The position numbers and the translations under genes are program-made. Under the pieces are notes generated by a model that was not told where the DNA came from, ran no database searches, and was given only the letters and a program-made list of their open reading frames with translations. Below are positions 20,921-32,717 of a stretch of DNA of 64,000 nt, piece by piece. Numbering within the stretch: the stretch's first letter is position 1; each line of letters starts with the position of its first letter. Source of the DNA: Cyanophora paradoxa (taxonomy: Eukaryota; Glaucocystophyceae; Cyanophorales; Cyanophoraceae); contig QPMI01000134.1 in the NCBI GenBank assembly GCA_004431415.1, forward strand, positions 46,871 to 110,870, in the 5' to 3' direction.

Positions 20921-23817
20921 GCATCAGGCGCACCGCCTCACAAGCGCACCGTCCTGCGCCGCCTCCGCCAGTGCGTTCGGGAGGTGAGGCCGCCCGCCCC
21001 GCGCCCGCCCCGCGCCTTTCCGCCCTGCCTCACCCTAGGCCCGCCCCGCCCCGCCCCGGGCGGCGGGCCCCGCAGATGTTCCGCGCGCTGGCGCGGCTGC
21101 CGGCGCTGCGGTCGCTCTGCGCGGACCGGTCGGGCCTCGGGGAGGAGTCCGCGACGCACCTGCAGGAGCTGGTGCAGCAAAGTCGCCGCAGGGCAGGGGC
21201 AGCCGGCGGGCGGGCAGAGGGCCAGCGGTCCCCCGGCCCTGAGAAGGCGGCGCCCTCGATCGGGAGCTCTGCCTCCCTGGAGGCCGCCCCCGCCCCGGAC
21301 GCGGCGGGGCTCCCGGCGACCCTCAAGCCCCGCCCCGCGCTGCCGCCCGCCGCCGGAGCCGGAGCCGGAGCCGGCGCCGGCGCCGGATCCTCCCTCGTCG
21401 CCGCCGCCGGCGCCGCCGCGCCCCGCCCGTCAACAACGACGACGACAGCGTCGGCTTCTCCCCCGCCGCCGCCTCCGCCCGGGCTCTCGCCCCGACTCCT
21501 TCAGCTGGCAGCAGCCGGACCAGCGGCGGCCCTCGACCAGCGACGGCCTCGCCGGCCCGGGCCTCCTCCCGCCGGGCGCTGTCATCGCCGGCATCAGGTC
21601 CGCCCGCCCGCCCGCCCGCCCGCCCGCTGCGCTGCGCCGCACAGAAGATGCTTGCTGGCCGCTCTGTCTACCTTTCCATCTCTGTCCACCTGTCCTTGAC
21701 CCGCCCTCCCGCCGGGATGCAGGCGGGCGTCGACGGCGGCGAGCCTTCCGCGCACCTACTCCGGCACCTCCCTCGCATCCACCGTCCTCCTCAACCCGCC
21801 CCAAGTGAGACCAACCTTCCTCCATCTAACTAACTAAAAACAGAGACAGAACAGAGGTGATAGGTCTACTGAGCCTCCTCTAACTAACTAACTAATTCAC
21901 CTTGAGACCATCCTTCCCCCACCTAACTAACTAACTCTCTCGAACTAAATAACGAATCTCCCTCTTCTTGTTCTCCCCCCCTCTTCTTCTTCTGCCGCCC
22001 CTCACGCCCCTCGCAGACGGCGCCGGCGGGCCCGCCGAAGCGGCCGAGCGGCCTGAGCGCCCTCCAGGTCCACCCCACCCTTCCCCACCCCCTCCCCCCC
22101 CATCCCCCCCTCCCCCCCTCCCCCCCCTCCCCCCCCCCCCGAGAAGCTTGGATCTAGCCGGACGTGACGCAAGGAGCCTATTGAACCTAGAGAACGCCCG
22201 CCGAGGGGCCCCGGGCCCGGCCCCGCCACCCCCTGGGGCAGACCAGGCGCCTCGCCCCCCGCCCGCGCCCTCCTCCTCATCGCGGGGGCAGGCGCTGCTG
22301 GACGCGAGCCCGGTGGTCTTCGGCGCGGAGGAGCTCGCCCGCGAGGAGCGCCGCCTCCGCCGCCGCCGCCGGTGCGAGCCGCCCGCCCCCGCCCCGGCCC
22401 CGCCCCGCCCCGGCGCCACGTCGTCGCTAGCTGTAGCTGTCTAGAGCTACTACACCTTGAATGCTATAGAACGAGGCCTCTTCTGACGGTGCCGCGCAGG
22501 CTGGCGAGGCAGGCGGCGGCGGAGGCGCGGGCGGACGCGGAGCGCGTCGCCACGCCGGCGGCCCTGCAGCAGATGCAGCTGCAGCACTCGGCGACGGCCC
22601 CGGGGGCGCTCGCGCCGGGCCTGGCGGGGGCGGTGGCGCAGCTCGCCGCGCGGCGCATGTCGCGGCGCATGTCCCTCATGAAGCTCGCCGAGCTCGCCGC
22701 CCAGGGCGCCGAGGTCTCCGCCTTTCTGAGGTGCCGCCCTCCTCCCTTCGGCGCGTCCGCAGAGGCTCACCTCGTTCGCCGCGGCGCAGCTCGGACGGCT
22801 CGCCGCTGCGGCAGCCGGCAGGCGGCAGCGGCGGGGCCGGCGCGTGGAGCGAGGAGAGCAGCTCGGGGAGCAGCGCGGAGGAGGCGGCCGCCGGCTCGGC
22901 GCAGGAGGAGGACGAGGCCGAGGAGGAGCGGATGCGCGAGGCGCGCCCGCCGCTGTTCGCCTTCGTTCGCTTCCGTTTGCTGTCCGCTGAGGGGGGTCCC
23001 GGGCGCAGGAGGACCCGCTGAGCCTCACGGGCTGGGCGAACGCTCGCCAGGCGAAGAAGGCGCGGCACCGGGGGGCGGGGGCGGGGCCCGCGGCCCCCGG
23101 GCAGGAGGGCAGGGCGGCCGCCGCGGCTGCGGCGAAGGGCCGCTCAAGTCGGGCGGCGTGGGGGCCCGCCTCTTCCGGTTGTACATGGCGGTACCCCTCC
23201 CGTCCATGCGGCTCCTCAGGGAGCGCGGCCCCCGCTCCCCCTCCCCGGACTCCCGCTCGGCCTCTCCCCCCCGGGCCCAGACCGCCGCCGGCCGCGTCCG
23301 CGTCTCCACCCCCCTCGACCCCGTCCACCAGGCGGTGCGCGTGCCCCCTCTCCGCCTCCATCTCACTCCCCCCCTCCTCTTGACCTGGGTACGGCAGGCT
23401 CTGGACTTTGCAAACGCGCGGGCGGAGGCGCGGAGGCTGCGGCAGGAGGCCGGCATGAGCGCGTCCGCGGGGAGCCTCTCCTTCGGCGACCTACCCCCCC
23501 CGCCCGGCGACCTCCCGCCGGGCCTCAGATACGTACCCCCGCCGCGGAATAGGCGGGAGTCCACGGCGGACGGGGTACGCCGCTCCTCTGCGTCGGGCGG
23601 GGGGCGCCGGAGGAGCAGCATACTGGCGCCCGCCGGATCCGAACCGCCGCCCGCCGGCGCCGGCGCCGGGCTGGGGCCCCAGGGGCGGGGCCAGGGGCAC
23701 CTCTCCGTCACGCAGTCGGCCCCCTCGCTCGGGGGCCCGGGCCTGCGCTCCGGCGCCCGCCCCGCGACGGTCCCCGCGGAGCCCGCCCGCCCGCACCTGC
23801 CCCCGGGGGCGGCGTGA
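20921..23817 (+). CDS. Chimeric START-gene paralogue without the START domain
   Basis: Exons seen: 20921-20983 (PPHKRTVLRRLRQCVRE), 21076-21597, 21723-21804, 22017-22067, 22292-22371, 22500-22730, from 22763, 23009-23190, 23398-23817. Everything from the middle of the second exon onward matches the tail exons of the START genes, with the same phases and splice sites. Upstream, the START exons are absent. Instead a helical segment, MFRALARLPALRSLCADRSG then EESATHLQELVQQ, joins the shared sequence at AGTCGCCGCAGG (21181). The 5' end is not defined. Exon 23009-23190 is one base shorter than in copy 2 and the C-run differs in the second exon, so frames are broken as in the other copies. Function unknown; the disordered tail is the conserved part. 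Confidence 0.65.
22068..22140. repeat. Pyrimidine tract in an intron
   Basis: This C-rich mirror-like tract (CCCCTCCCC blocks) replaces the intron sequence found at the same place in the START genes. It could form triplex or i-motif DNA. Confidence 0.7.
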
Positions 23818-25287
23818 CTCTTTAAGGAAAAAGGGGGGCGGGCGGGGCGGCGGCGGGGGAAAATGCGAGCCGGGGGCGGGGGCGGGGGCGGGGCGGGCGG
23901 GGCGGCGCCAAGAGGAGTGGATTGGAAGCCGCGAGCTGTTGGTGCGCTGCCGATGGCGAGGCTCGGGCCTCGGGTCTCGGGGGAGGCGGCACGGAAGGCG
24001 GGCCGCGGCGCGCGCCCTCAGAGTCAGTACAGGAGAATTCGAGGAAGAGGAGTCGCAGGCTGAAAGGCCGCGATCGGGCGCGCGGGCGCGGGCGGGCCCG
24101 CGCCCCGCTGGCGGGCCCTCGCGCCCTGCAGCTGGCTCCAGATCTCTCATGATCAGTCTACCGGGCCAGTACTATAGCTAGAACTAGTCACGTGCACTGG
24201 GCCACTGCATGGGGAAGGGGAAGGGGGTCCTTCCCCAATGATAGCGCTAGCCTAGTACCGTAGTACACGTATACGTAGCTAGCTATAGCTATAGCTATAT
24301 AGCTATAGCTGCCACGGCCTCAGCTCTTAATTCGGCCCTTCCATTTCGCTGCGAAAATCGGGCGAGTCCCGTCCCGGTTTTTTGTATGGGCCAGTTTGCA
24401 ACGTCAGTGGGCGCCCGCCATAGTAAAAGACCGGGAATTTTCCCGGTTTTTTGTGGTAACGAGCTCGGATCCCGCGGGGCCCGCTTTTCAAACAAAGCCG
24501 CATTCGCGTCGCTGCGCACGCGGCACACGATGCGACGTAGCTACAGCGCGCGGAGAGGCGGTAGAGAGGCCGGGGCGGCGTGCGGGCGGCCGGTGGACGC
24601 CGGCGCAGCGCCCCCGGGGAGCGGCGGGGCGGGCCGGGGCGCGGGGCGCGGGGCGCGGGGCGCGGGCGCGGGAGAGAGGCGGGGCGCTGCTGGGGACGGC
24701 GGCGGCGGCGCGGGCCGATCGGCGGCGCAGCGGCCTCAACCTCCGTCCCCTCCGCCGGGCCCGGCCCGACGCGCCCGCCCCGCCCGCCCCGCGCCAGTCC
24801 TCCTCCCGCGGCTGCGGGCGGGCGGGCGGTGGGCGCGGGGCCGCGGGGCGGGGCCGGTGTCGGGGCGCGCACCGCGGGCGGGCGCCGGGAGGCGCGAGCG
24901 GCGGGCGGGCCTCGGGCTCCGCAGCGGCTACGGTCGCTCCGGCGGGGCGCGCGGCTCGGCCGGGGCCGCCGCGAGGCGCTCCTCCGCCAGCGCGCCCGCC
25001 GGCGGCCCGGAGGCGAGGTCGAGGAGGGCGGGGGCGGGCGGGGTCGGGGGGGCGAGGGCGGCGCCGTCCGCGGGGCGATCGGCGGGGGACGAGGCGGGCG
25101 AGGGCGGCGCCCGCCGGCCGGCCCTCAGCTCCGGGCACCGCCTGCTCCGAGGGCGGCCCTGCTTCGTCCTGCTTCCGCCGCCGCCGCTCCTCCGCCGCCC
25201 CGCGCCCGCGCCGCCGCAGCTCGGGCCGGCGTCCGATGCCCGCGCCTTTGCCTGCGGCCGCTGCGGCGTACGCGCCGGAGAGCCTCG
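23818..25287. other. GC-rich region without a supported gene, including a palindromic tract
   Basis: At 24265-24312 AGCTATAGCTATAGC-type alternating palindromes occur. At 24345-24460 the word CCCGGTTTTTTGT occurs twice (about 24372 and 24443), and ACCGGGAATTTTCCCGGT at 24430-24447 is a perfect hairpin. The part 24490-25287 is extremely GC-rich with open frames on both strands and no domain. It is the only sequence upstream of the second unit not shared with the first. Confidence 0.5.
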
Positions 25288-26717
25288 GCCCGCCGGCGCC
25301 GCCTCCGCGCCCACGGGCCGCGCGCCGCCGGGGCGCACGCGCGGCGAGGGCGGCGCCCTGGGGCGGGCGGGCGGCGGGAGGGAGTGGCGGCGGGGGCCGC
25401 GGGGCGCTGTGGGGGCCGAGCTGCGGGCGGCCGCCGGGGAGCGCCCTGTGCAGAGGAGAGCGGACTCCGGGCGCGAGGCCGTACGCAGAGGCCGGCCGCC
25501 GCCTCACAGCTGAGCGGCGCCCCGTGCCGCGCCGGCTCCGTTGGATTCGCGGCGGTTACTAACTGCCGACAGCCGTTAGGCTAACTGCCGCGCAGCGGAG
25601 GGGGCGGCGCTTCGGGGCTTCGGGGCACACGCTGCTCCTCGCTGGGGACCGATGCGGGGCGGCCTCCGTGCCGCGAACCGCGTCACGGGCAATGCCGAGC
25701 CGTGCTCCACGGGCTTCGTGCTCCGCGCCCCACTCACGGCGACTCCGCCCTTCGCCCGCCAGTCCATTCAAGCGCGGCGCGGCCATCCGGGGCGACCTGC
25801 CGCGGGCGTGCGTCAGCTTCGACTTCGCCGCATGCAAATGCACGACGCTGTGCGAACCAATGCCCTCCGCCAAGGCCGCCGCCGCCGCCGCGCCTCCGCC
25901 GAGCTCGCGACGACCGCGAGCGGCCATTGCGGCGCTTCCAAGGGAGGCTGATCGTGCTCCAGATGCGTGGAGGAGCGCATTCTGTTGGCCAGCTGCTCGC
26001 CCGCACGCTGTGGAGCGAGATCTCGTCACGATTTCTGTGCCGGCTTGGGGTACAGCGATCGCCCGCTTCGCCACCTTCGCTCCTCGGGCTTCGATGCGCC
26101 TTGCGGCGCGGCGCCGGTATACGTGCATTCTATCTCTATCGACGGCATGTGCTGGTCTAACACGCGCCGCTCGCAGCCTTGCGATCTTGTGCGACTCGGC
26201 AATGCGGTCGATTGCAGGGATCAGCGCGCGCGCAGGCGCGCGGCTCGATGCGAGTGCGATGCGATCCCGGCGGCGAGCGGATCCAGGTACGCCGCTCGGC
26301 CGCGCACGGACGCGCCTAGGCCTATCCTGCGCGAGTCGCAGGGGGCGCGCGCGGGGACGATGCGGTCCTGCGGGGCCTCTGCCCGAGCCTGCCGCCTCGG
26401 CTCCGGACGAGGCGGCCCGCGTCGCGCCCGCGCGCACGCCGCCGACGTCCGCCTCGAGCGGCGCCCCGCGGGCCCCTCGGACTCGCGAGTCGCCTCGCGC
26501 GAGAGGCGCCGCCGCAGCGCCGCGCGCCGCGCCTCCGCGCGCCCCTCGAGCTCGGCGGCGGGCGGCGGCGACTCCTCCTCCTCCCTCCCGTGCGCCCCGC
26601 CCCGCCCCGCCCGCGCGCCCCGCCCCGCCCCGCCCCGCCCCGCCCCGCCCCCGCAGCTTAGCTTACTGAGTCTTTGGCCTTGGCTCTCTGGCTGTTTACT
26701 CTCCGCCCAGGTTCGAC
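25288..26717. other. Upstream region of START gene copy 2
   Basis: Equivalent to 3501-4937. The overlapping ORFs have no domain. The (CCCCG)n tract at 26594-26652 is much longer than in copy 1, and the start codon follows at 26718. Confidence 0.5.
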
Positions 26718-29700
26718 ATGGCGCACGTGCTGTTCCTCGGCGTGGACCGCGGCGAGGCGCACGGCGCCAAGAAGGTCGCCACGGTGCGCGCCCCTCGTCT
26801 CATTCTTCTATAAGATTCTTTTACAAGAGCCGCGAGTATTGCTGTTTTTATTCTATCTAGATCTAGACCGTTATTCTATCTATCGGCTCGAAGAGGGTCG
26901 CCACGGCGCGTGAGCGCGCCTACGGTCGAGGGCGAGATGAAGCTGGGCGGGGCTCGCGGTCGCTAGGGAGCTAGCCGCGCGACGCCCGACCCCCGGCTCG
27001 CTCGGGAGCCCTGCGCCCGCGGTCGCTCGCCCCCGAGCTCCGCTCGCGGCCCCCGAGCCGAAAGCTAGGCGGAGCCCGCGGCTGCTAGAAAGGAAGCTAG
27101 CCGCCCCACGCCACGCCTGCGCGCCGCCCTGCCCGCCCCGCCCCGCCCGGCCCCCGGCTCGCTCGCTCGCCCGCGCCCCTCGAGCCGAGCCGCCGCATGG
27201 GGCGGGCCCGGGCGCAGCCGGAGCAGACGATGTACGCGAAGGAGTACTACAAGCGGGAGGCCGCCGACGCCCTCCTCGACGTCCGCCGCGAGGTGAGCGA
27301 GACCCAGTCTCGATGATCCGATCTGGCCCAGACTAGTCTAGCTAGGCCTATCCAGTCCGGTCCTCCGGTCTAGTCCAGCTGGGCCCCTTGTCTTAGCTTG
27401 CCTAGCATAGCATCTGCCTCTCTTTAGGCCCTAGCTGACTCCTCCTCGCAGTTCTCGGGTGCCGATCTGCTCTGGACGGACCACGGGCCGCTTCCGGGCG
27501 AGAAGGTCAGGCCCTTACCCGCGGGCCTCTACCCCCCGCCCCCTCGCGATCCACTCGCCCCCGGGCCATCTTCCACGCCGTGCCGCTCCTTATGCGCTCA
27601 CGTCGGACTCTAAACCGCGGGCCTCCACCCGGGCTACCTACCCACGCCCGGGCGTCCCTCACGCCACTCACGCCGCCCCTCACGCGCCCCCGCGCCCGCC
27701 CCGCCCCCCAGATCCGGCGGATGCACCGGGAGGACCCCCTCCCGAACCGGCCCCCGATCCTCAAGTCCGCCCTCGTCATCCCGGTCCGTCCGTCCGCCCG
27801 CCCGCCCCGCGCGCCCCGCCCGCCCGCCCGCCTCGTCCTTCCGCTCGCCTCTACATTATATGCTTCCATAGCTTCCATTTAAGCTGGGCTCGGGCGCGCG
27901 TGCCGCGTCAGCGCACCCTCCCGGCCGGGCCGGGCCCCTTAGGTAGCCAGCGCGGGTCTCTGAGCGCGCGCGCAGGCGCCGGCGTGGCGGACGGCGAACT
28001 TCCTGTGGGACCCCACGAGCCGCACCAAGTGGGACAAGGTGCACCGGCTCCGACCATCCTTGAATTTGATCCCTAGATTAGATCTCGTAGAAGATCCGAT
28101 AGCGGAGCGCTCGTTTTCCGAGCGCCCTCAGAGTTTTAGCTTCCTAGCTAGCTTACTTCCCAAGCTCATCTAACCAATTGTTCTCCGGCCCCCCCTCGCC
28201 CGCTCGCCCGCGCGCGCAGCTGGCGCTGCGGTGCGGGGTGGTGGACGAGCTGGAGCGGACGACGCGGGTCGACTACGTCGAGGAGACGAACCTGCTCCCG
28301 GGTCACCTCCCCCGCAACATGGTCCTCGTCGCCACCGTCCAGGTGGGCGCCAGCACCCGTCTGGCTGCCGGGCTCTGGGGCGAGAGGGCGGGCGGGCGCC
28401 GGTCCCGCCGACACGGCTCCCTCTCTCTGCAGCGCGACCTGCACGCGCGCATGTTCGTGATCGCCTACCGCTCCGTCATCCACAAGAAGGGTGCTTCGCT
28501 TAACCCTGCTTCACCCTGCTTCTCTTTTTCCGCGGAGCTGCGCTGTTCTGAACCGGGGCGCGCAGTCAAGGTGGAGGGGCAGTTCATCCGAGCGCACGTC
28601 TTCAAGGGGGTGCGCCGCGCGGCGGGGCGGGGCGGGGCGGGGCGGGGAGCGAGAGGGGGCGGGGATACGCCGAGCGGTGGGGCGGGGCGGGACGCGGCTA
28701 TCGATGTCTCCCTTCCGGCGCAGCTCAGCTTTACGTCTCGACTCAGGAGCGCTAGAACAAGGGCCTTCTGACAGGGCGCGGCGCGGCGCGGCAGGGCTTC
28801 ATCGTTCGGGAGGTCGACGAGCGCAGCAGCGAGCTGACGTACGTCATCCAGATGGACGTCAAGGTAGCCTACCCCCTCCTATTATTCCCCTCCCCGTGAC
28901 GTCACGCCCACCGTGACGTCGCGCCACTCGATTAGGGCGTCCTATCGCGCGTCACGGCGGAACATTACTTCGCGCGGCGCATGCTGGCGCCGCAGCAGGC
29001 AGGCTTTCCCGTACCCCTCTTGTCTTCCTCCCCGCCCTTCCTCAGTGCCGCCCCCCTCCCCGCTTTGCAGATCGGGTACGCCCTTAGGATCGAGTACCTG
29101 TCCAACTGCGGGAAGGTTTGTGTACCCCGGCCGGGCTCCGCGGGCCCCGTACCCCGTCTCGCGGGCCGCGCTGACGCCCCTGGCAGTGGATCAAGGGCGG
29201 GCTCTTCCCCCCCCGCTCCCTCGTCTCTGAGTCGCGGCACATCCAGGGGGCCCTGAAGAAGGTACGAGCTGGAGCACGCTCTTGTTTGTTCCCGCGCGTT
29301 TCCTCGCTCGGGAGCTGACGGGTACGCGGCAAGATCCGGGGGATGAAATCGCTGGTGTCGTTCCTTCCGGGGTCCTCTTCGGGGCAGCCGTCGCCCACGG
29401 GCTCCGAGGAGGACGAGCCGGGGTACCCGCGCCCCGCCCCGCCGCACGAGGGCGCGGAGGGCGCCGGGGGGGAGGCCCCGCGGGGGGGTACGGAATCCGA
29501 GCCCCACGAGGCGGCGGCGCCCCGCGAGCCCCAGGCGGACCCCGAGAGGGCGCGCTTACCCTCCCCGGGGCCGGACGCCGACGCGCCGTCACCGCAGCCG
29601 TTGCCGGGGCCGCCCGAGTCGGCGCAGCCGTCGCGGAAAGCGGCGCGGCTCGCCGCGCCGCAGCCGCTCGACGTGGCAGGCGACCGTTCCCCCTCCCCTT

Positions 29701-32222
29701 CCCTCTCCTCCCCGTCGCCCGTCGCGGCGGCGGCCGGGGCCGCGCGGCGGCCGCAGCGAAGTCGCCGCAGGGGCAGGGGCCGGCGGGCCGGCAGAGGGGC
29801 CAGCGGTCCCCGGCCCTGGGAAGGGGGCGCCCTCGATCGGGAGCGCTGCCTCCCTAGAGGCCGCCCCCGCCTCGGACGCGGCGGGGCTCCCGGCGACCCT
29901 CAAGCCCCGCCCCGCGCTGCCGCCCGCCGCCGGAGCCGGAGCCGGCGCCGGCGCCGGGTCCTCCCTCGCCGCCGCCGCCGGCGCCGCCGCGCCCCGCCCG
30001 TCAACAACGGCGGCGGCGGCGTCGCTTCTCCCCCGCCGCCGCCTCCGTCCCGGGCTCTCGCCCCGACTCCTTCAGCTGGCAGCAGCCGGACCAGCGGCGG
30101 CCCTCGACGAGCGACGGCCTGGCCGGCTCGAGCCTCCTCCCGCCGGGCGCTGTCATCGCCGGCATCAGGTCCGCCCGTCCGCCCGCCCGCCCGTCTGCGG
30201 GCTGCGCAGCGCCGCACAGGAGGGCTCTCTGAGCGGCGGATACTTTGATATAGAAAGCGGCACAGAAGACGATTTTCTCGCCTCTACCTGCCCGTGACCC
30301 GCCCGCACGCAGGCGGGCGTCGACGGCGGCGAGCCTGCCGCGCACCTACTCCGGCACCTCCCTCGCATCCACCGTCCTCCTCAACCCGCCCCAAGTGAGA
30401 GAATCTGCTAAGCCTGCTCTAACCAACCCCTTCCTCTCTCTCCCCCTCTCGAATCTTCTTCCGCCCTCACGCCTCGGGCAGACGGCGCCGGCGGGCCCGC
30501 CGAAGCGGCCGAGCGGCCTGAGCGCCCTCCAGGTGCGCCCTTCCGAGGGCCCGGGCCCAAGAAGCTTGAATCTAGCCGAACCTAGGCCTAGCTGGAACTT
30601 GAGACTTGACATTCGAAGCCTAGAGAACCCAGAGAACGCCCGCCGAGGGGCCCGGCCCGGCCCCCCGCCCCCGCCCGCGCCCTCCTCCTCATCGCGGGGC
30701 AGGCGCTGCTGGACGCGAGTCCGGTGGTCTTCGACGCGGAGGAGCTCGCCCGCGAGGAGCGCCGCCTCCGCCGCCGCCGCCGGTGCGAGCCGCCCGCCCC
30801 CGCCCCGGCCCCGCCCCGGCGCCAGGTCGTCGCTAGCTGTATCCATCTAGAGCTACTACACCGTGAATGCTAGAGAACGAGGCCTCTTCTGACGGTGCCG
30901 CGCAGGCTGGCGCGGCAGGCGGCGGCGGAGGCGCAGGCGGACGCGGAGCGCGTCGCCACGCCGGCGGCCCTGCAGCAGCTGCAGCTGCAGCACTCGGCGA
31001 CGGCCCCGGGGGCGCTCGCGCCGGGCCTGGCGGGGGCGGTGGCGCAGCTCGCCGCGCGGCGCATGTCGCGGCGCATGTCCCTCATGAAGCTCGCCGAGCT
31101 CGCCGCGCAGGGCGCCGAGGTCTCCGCCTTTCTGAGGTGCCGCCCCCCTCCCTCCGGCGCGTCCGCAGAGGCTCACCTCGTTCGCCGCGGCGCAGCTCGG
31201 ACGGCTCGCCGCTGCGGCAGGCGGTGGGCGGCGGCGGCGGGGCGGGCGCGTGGAGCGAGGAGAGCAGCTCGGGCAGCAGCGCGGAGGAGGCGGCCGCCAA
31301 CTCGGCGCAGGAGGAGGACGAGGCCGAGGAGGAGAGAATGCGCGAGGCGCGCCGGCGGAGCCGCTGTTTGCTGTCGTTCGTTTCTGTTTGCTGTTCGCTG
31401 ATGGTGGTCCCGGGCGCAGGAGGACCCGCTGAACCTCACGGGCTGGGCGAACGCTCGCCAGGCCAAGAAGGCGCGGCACCGGGGGGCGGGGGCGGGGCCC
31501 GCGGCCCCCGGGCAGGAGGGCAGGGCGGCCGCCGCGGCTGCGGCGAAAGGGCCGCTCAAGTCGGGGGGGGTGGGGGCCCGCCTCTTCCGGAAGTACATGG
31601 CGGTACCCCTCCCGTCCATGCGGCTCCTGAGGGAGCGCGGCTCCCGCTCCCCCTCCCCGGACTCCCGCTCGGCCTCTCCCCCCCGGGCCCAGACCGCCGC
31701 CGGCCGCGTCCGCGTCTCTACCCCCCTCGACCCCGTCCACCAGGCGGTGCGCGTGCCCTCCTCCCGCCTTCATCTCGTCCCACCTTGACCAGGGTACGGC
31801 AGGCTCTGGACTTTGCGAACGCGCGGGCGGAGGCGCGGCGGCTGCGGCACGAGGCTGGCATGAGCGCGTCCGCGGGGAGCCTCTCCTTCGGCGACCTACC
31901 CCCTCCGCCCGGCGACCTCCCGCCGGGCCTCAGATACGTACCCCCACCGCGGAACAGGCGGGCGTCCACGGCGGACGGGGTACGCCGCTCCTCCGCGTCG
32001 GGCGGCGGGCGCCGGAGGAGCAGCATACTGGCGCCCGCCGGATCCGAACCGCCGCCCGCCGGCGCCGGCGCCGGGCTGGGGCCCCAGGGGCGGGGCCAGG
32101 GGCACCTCTCGGTCACGCAGTCGGCCCCCTCGCTCGGGGGCCTGGGCCTGCGCTCCGGCGCCCGCCCCGCGACGGTCCCCGCGGAGCCCGCCCGCCCGCA
32201 CCTGCCCCCGGGGGCGGCGTGA
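26718..32222 (+). CDS. START-domain lipid-binding protein with long disordered tail, copy 2
   Basis: Exons seen: 26718-26783, 27227-27292, 27452-27505, 27712-27783, 27976-28038, 28220-28342, 28433-28490, 28566-28609, 28795-28863, 29071-29115, 29187-29261, 29334-30168, 30313-30394, 30482-30532, 30703-30782, 30906-31136, from 31169, 31420-31602, 31803-32222. Exons 1-11 keep a single open frame, so the START domain (residues 1-245) is intact here, unlike copy 1: exon 8 has five G before the donor and stays in phase. Exon 1 differs from copy 1 at several residues (MAHVLFLGVDRGEAHGAKK). In exon 12, two bases are missing near 30022-30033 relative to copy 1, which shifts the tail frame. Expected length about 940 residues. 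Likely cytosolic or membrane-peripheral; the ligand cannot be read from sequence. Confidence 0.82.
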
Positions 32223-32717
32223 CTCTCTCTAGTACACGAGTGATCCCCGGGGGCGACGTGACTCTAGTGCGATTTCTTGCTCTTCTGTACACTATGGTTT
32301 CGTCCTTATTCTAGTTAGCGTTGAGTCTTATATATTCCGGCATCCCACTGAGCCTGCCCGGCGGCCAAACGTTAACCCGAGCCCGGATCGCGAGCCCGAG
32401 CTACCCTCGCAGTCGATCTCGCCGAAAAACATCGTACAGACAGACTCATGATCAAAGACAGACTCTTAGGCAGCTAGGACAGAACCGCTAGACAAGAATC
32501 ACAATTTGGAAAGACAAAGTACGTCCAGCCGCCTGAACAATTCAACCGAATTCGAAGGGAAATTGTAGACTTTGGCGGATGCGGAGCGCGGGGCCTCGCG
32601 GAGGAGGGCTGAACCTCGGGAGCCCCGAGAGCACCCGCGGCCTCCTCGAGGAGGGAGGGAAGGGGGAGGGAAGGGCCGGGGAGGGGGCGGGCCGGAGCCG
32701 GGCAGGCAGGCAGGCCC

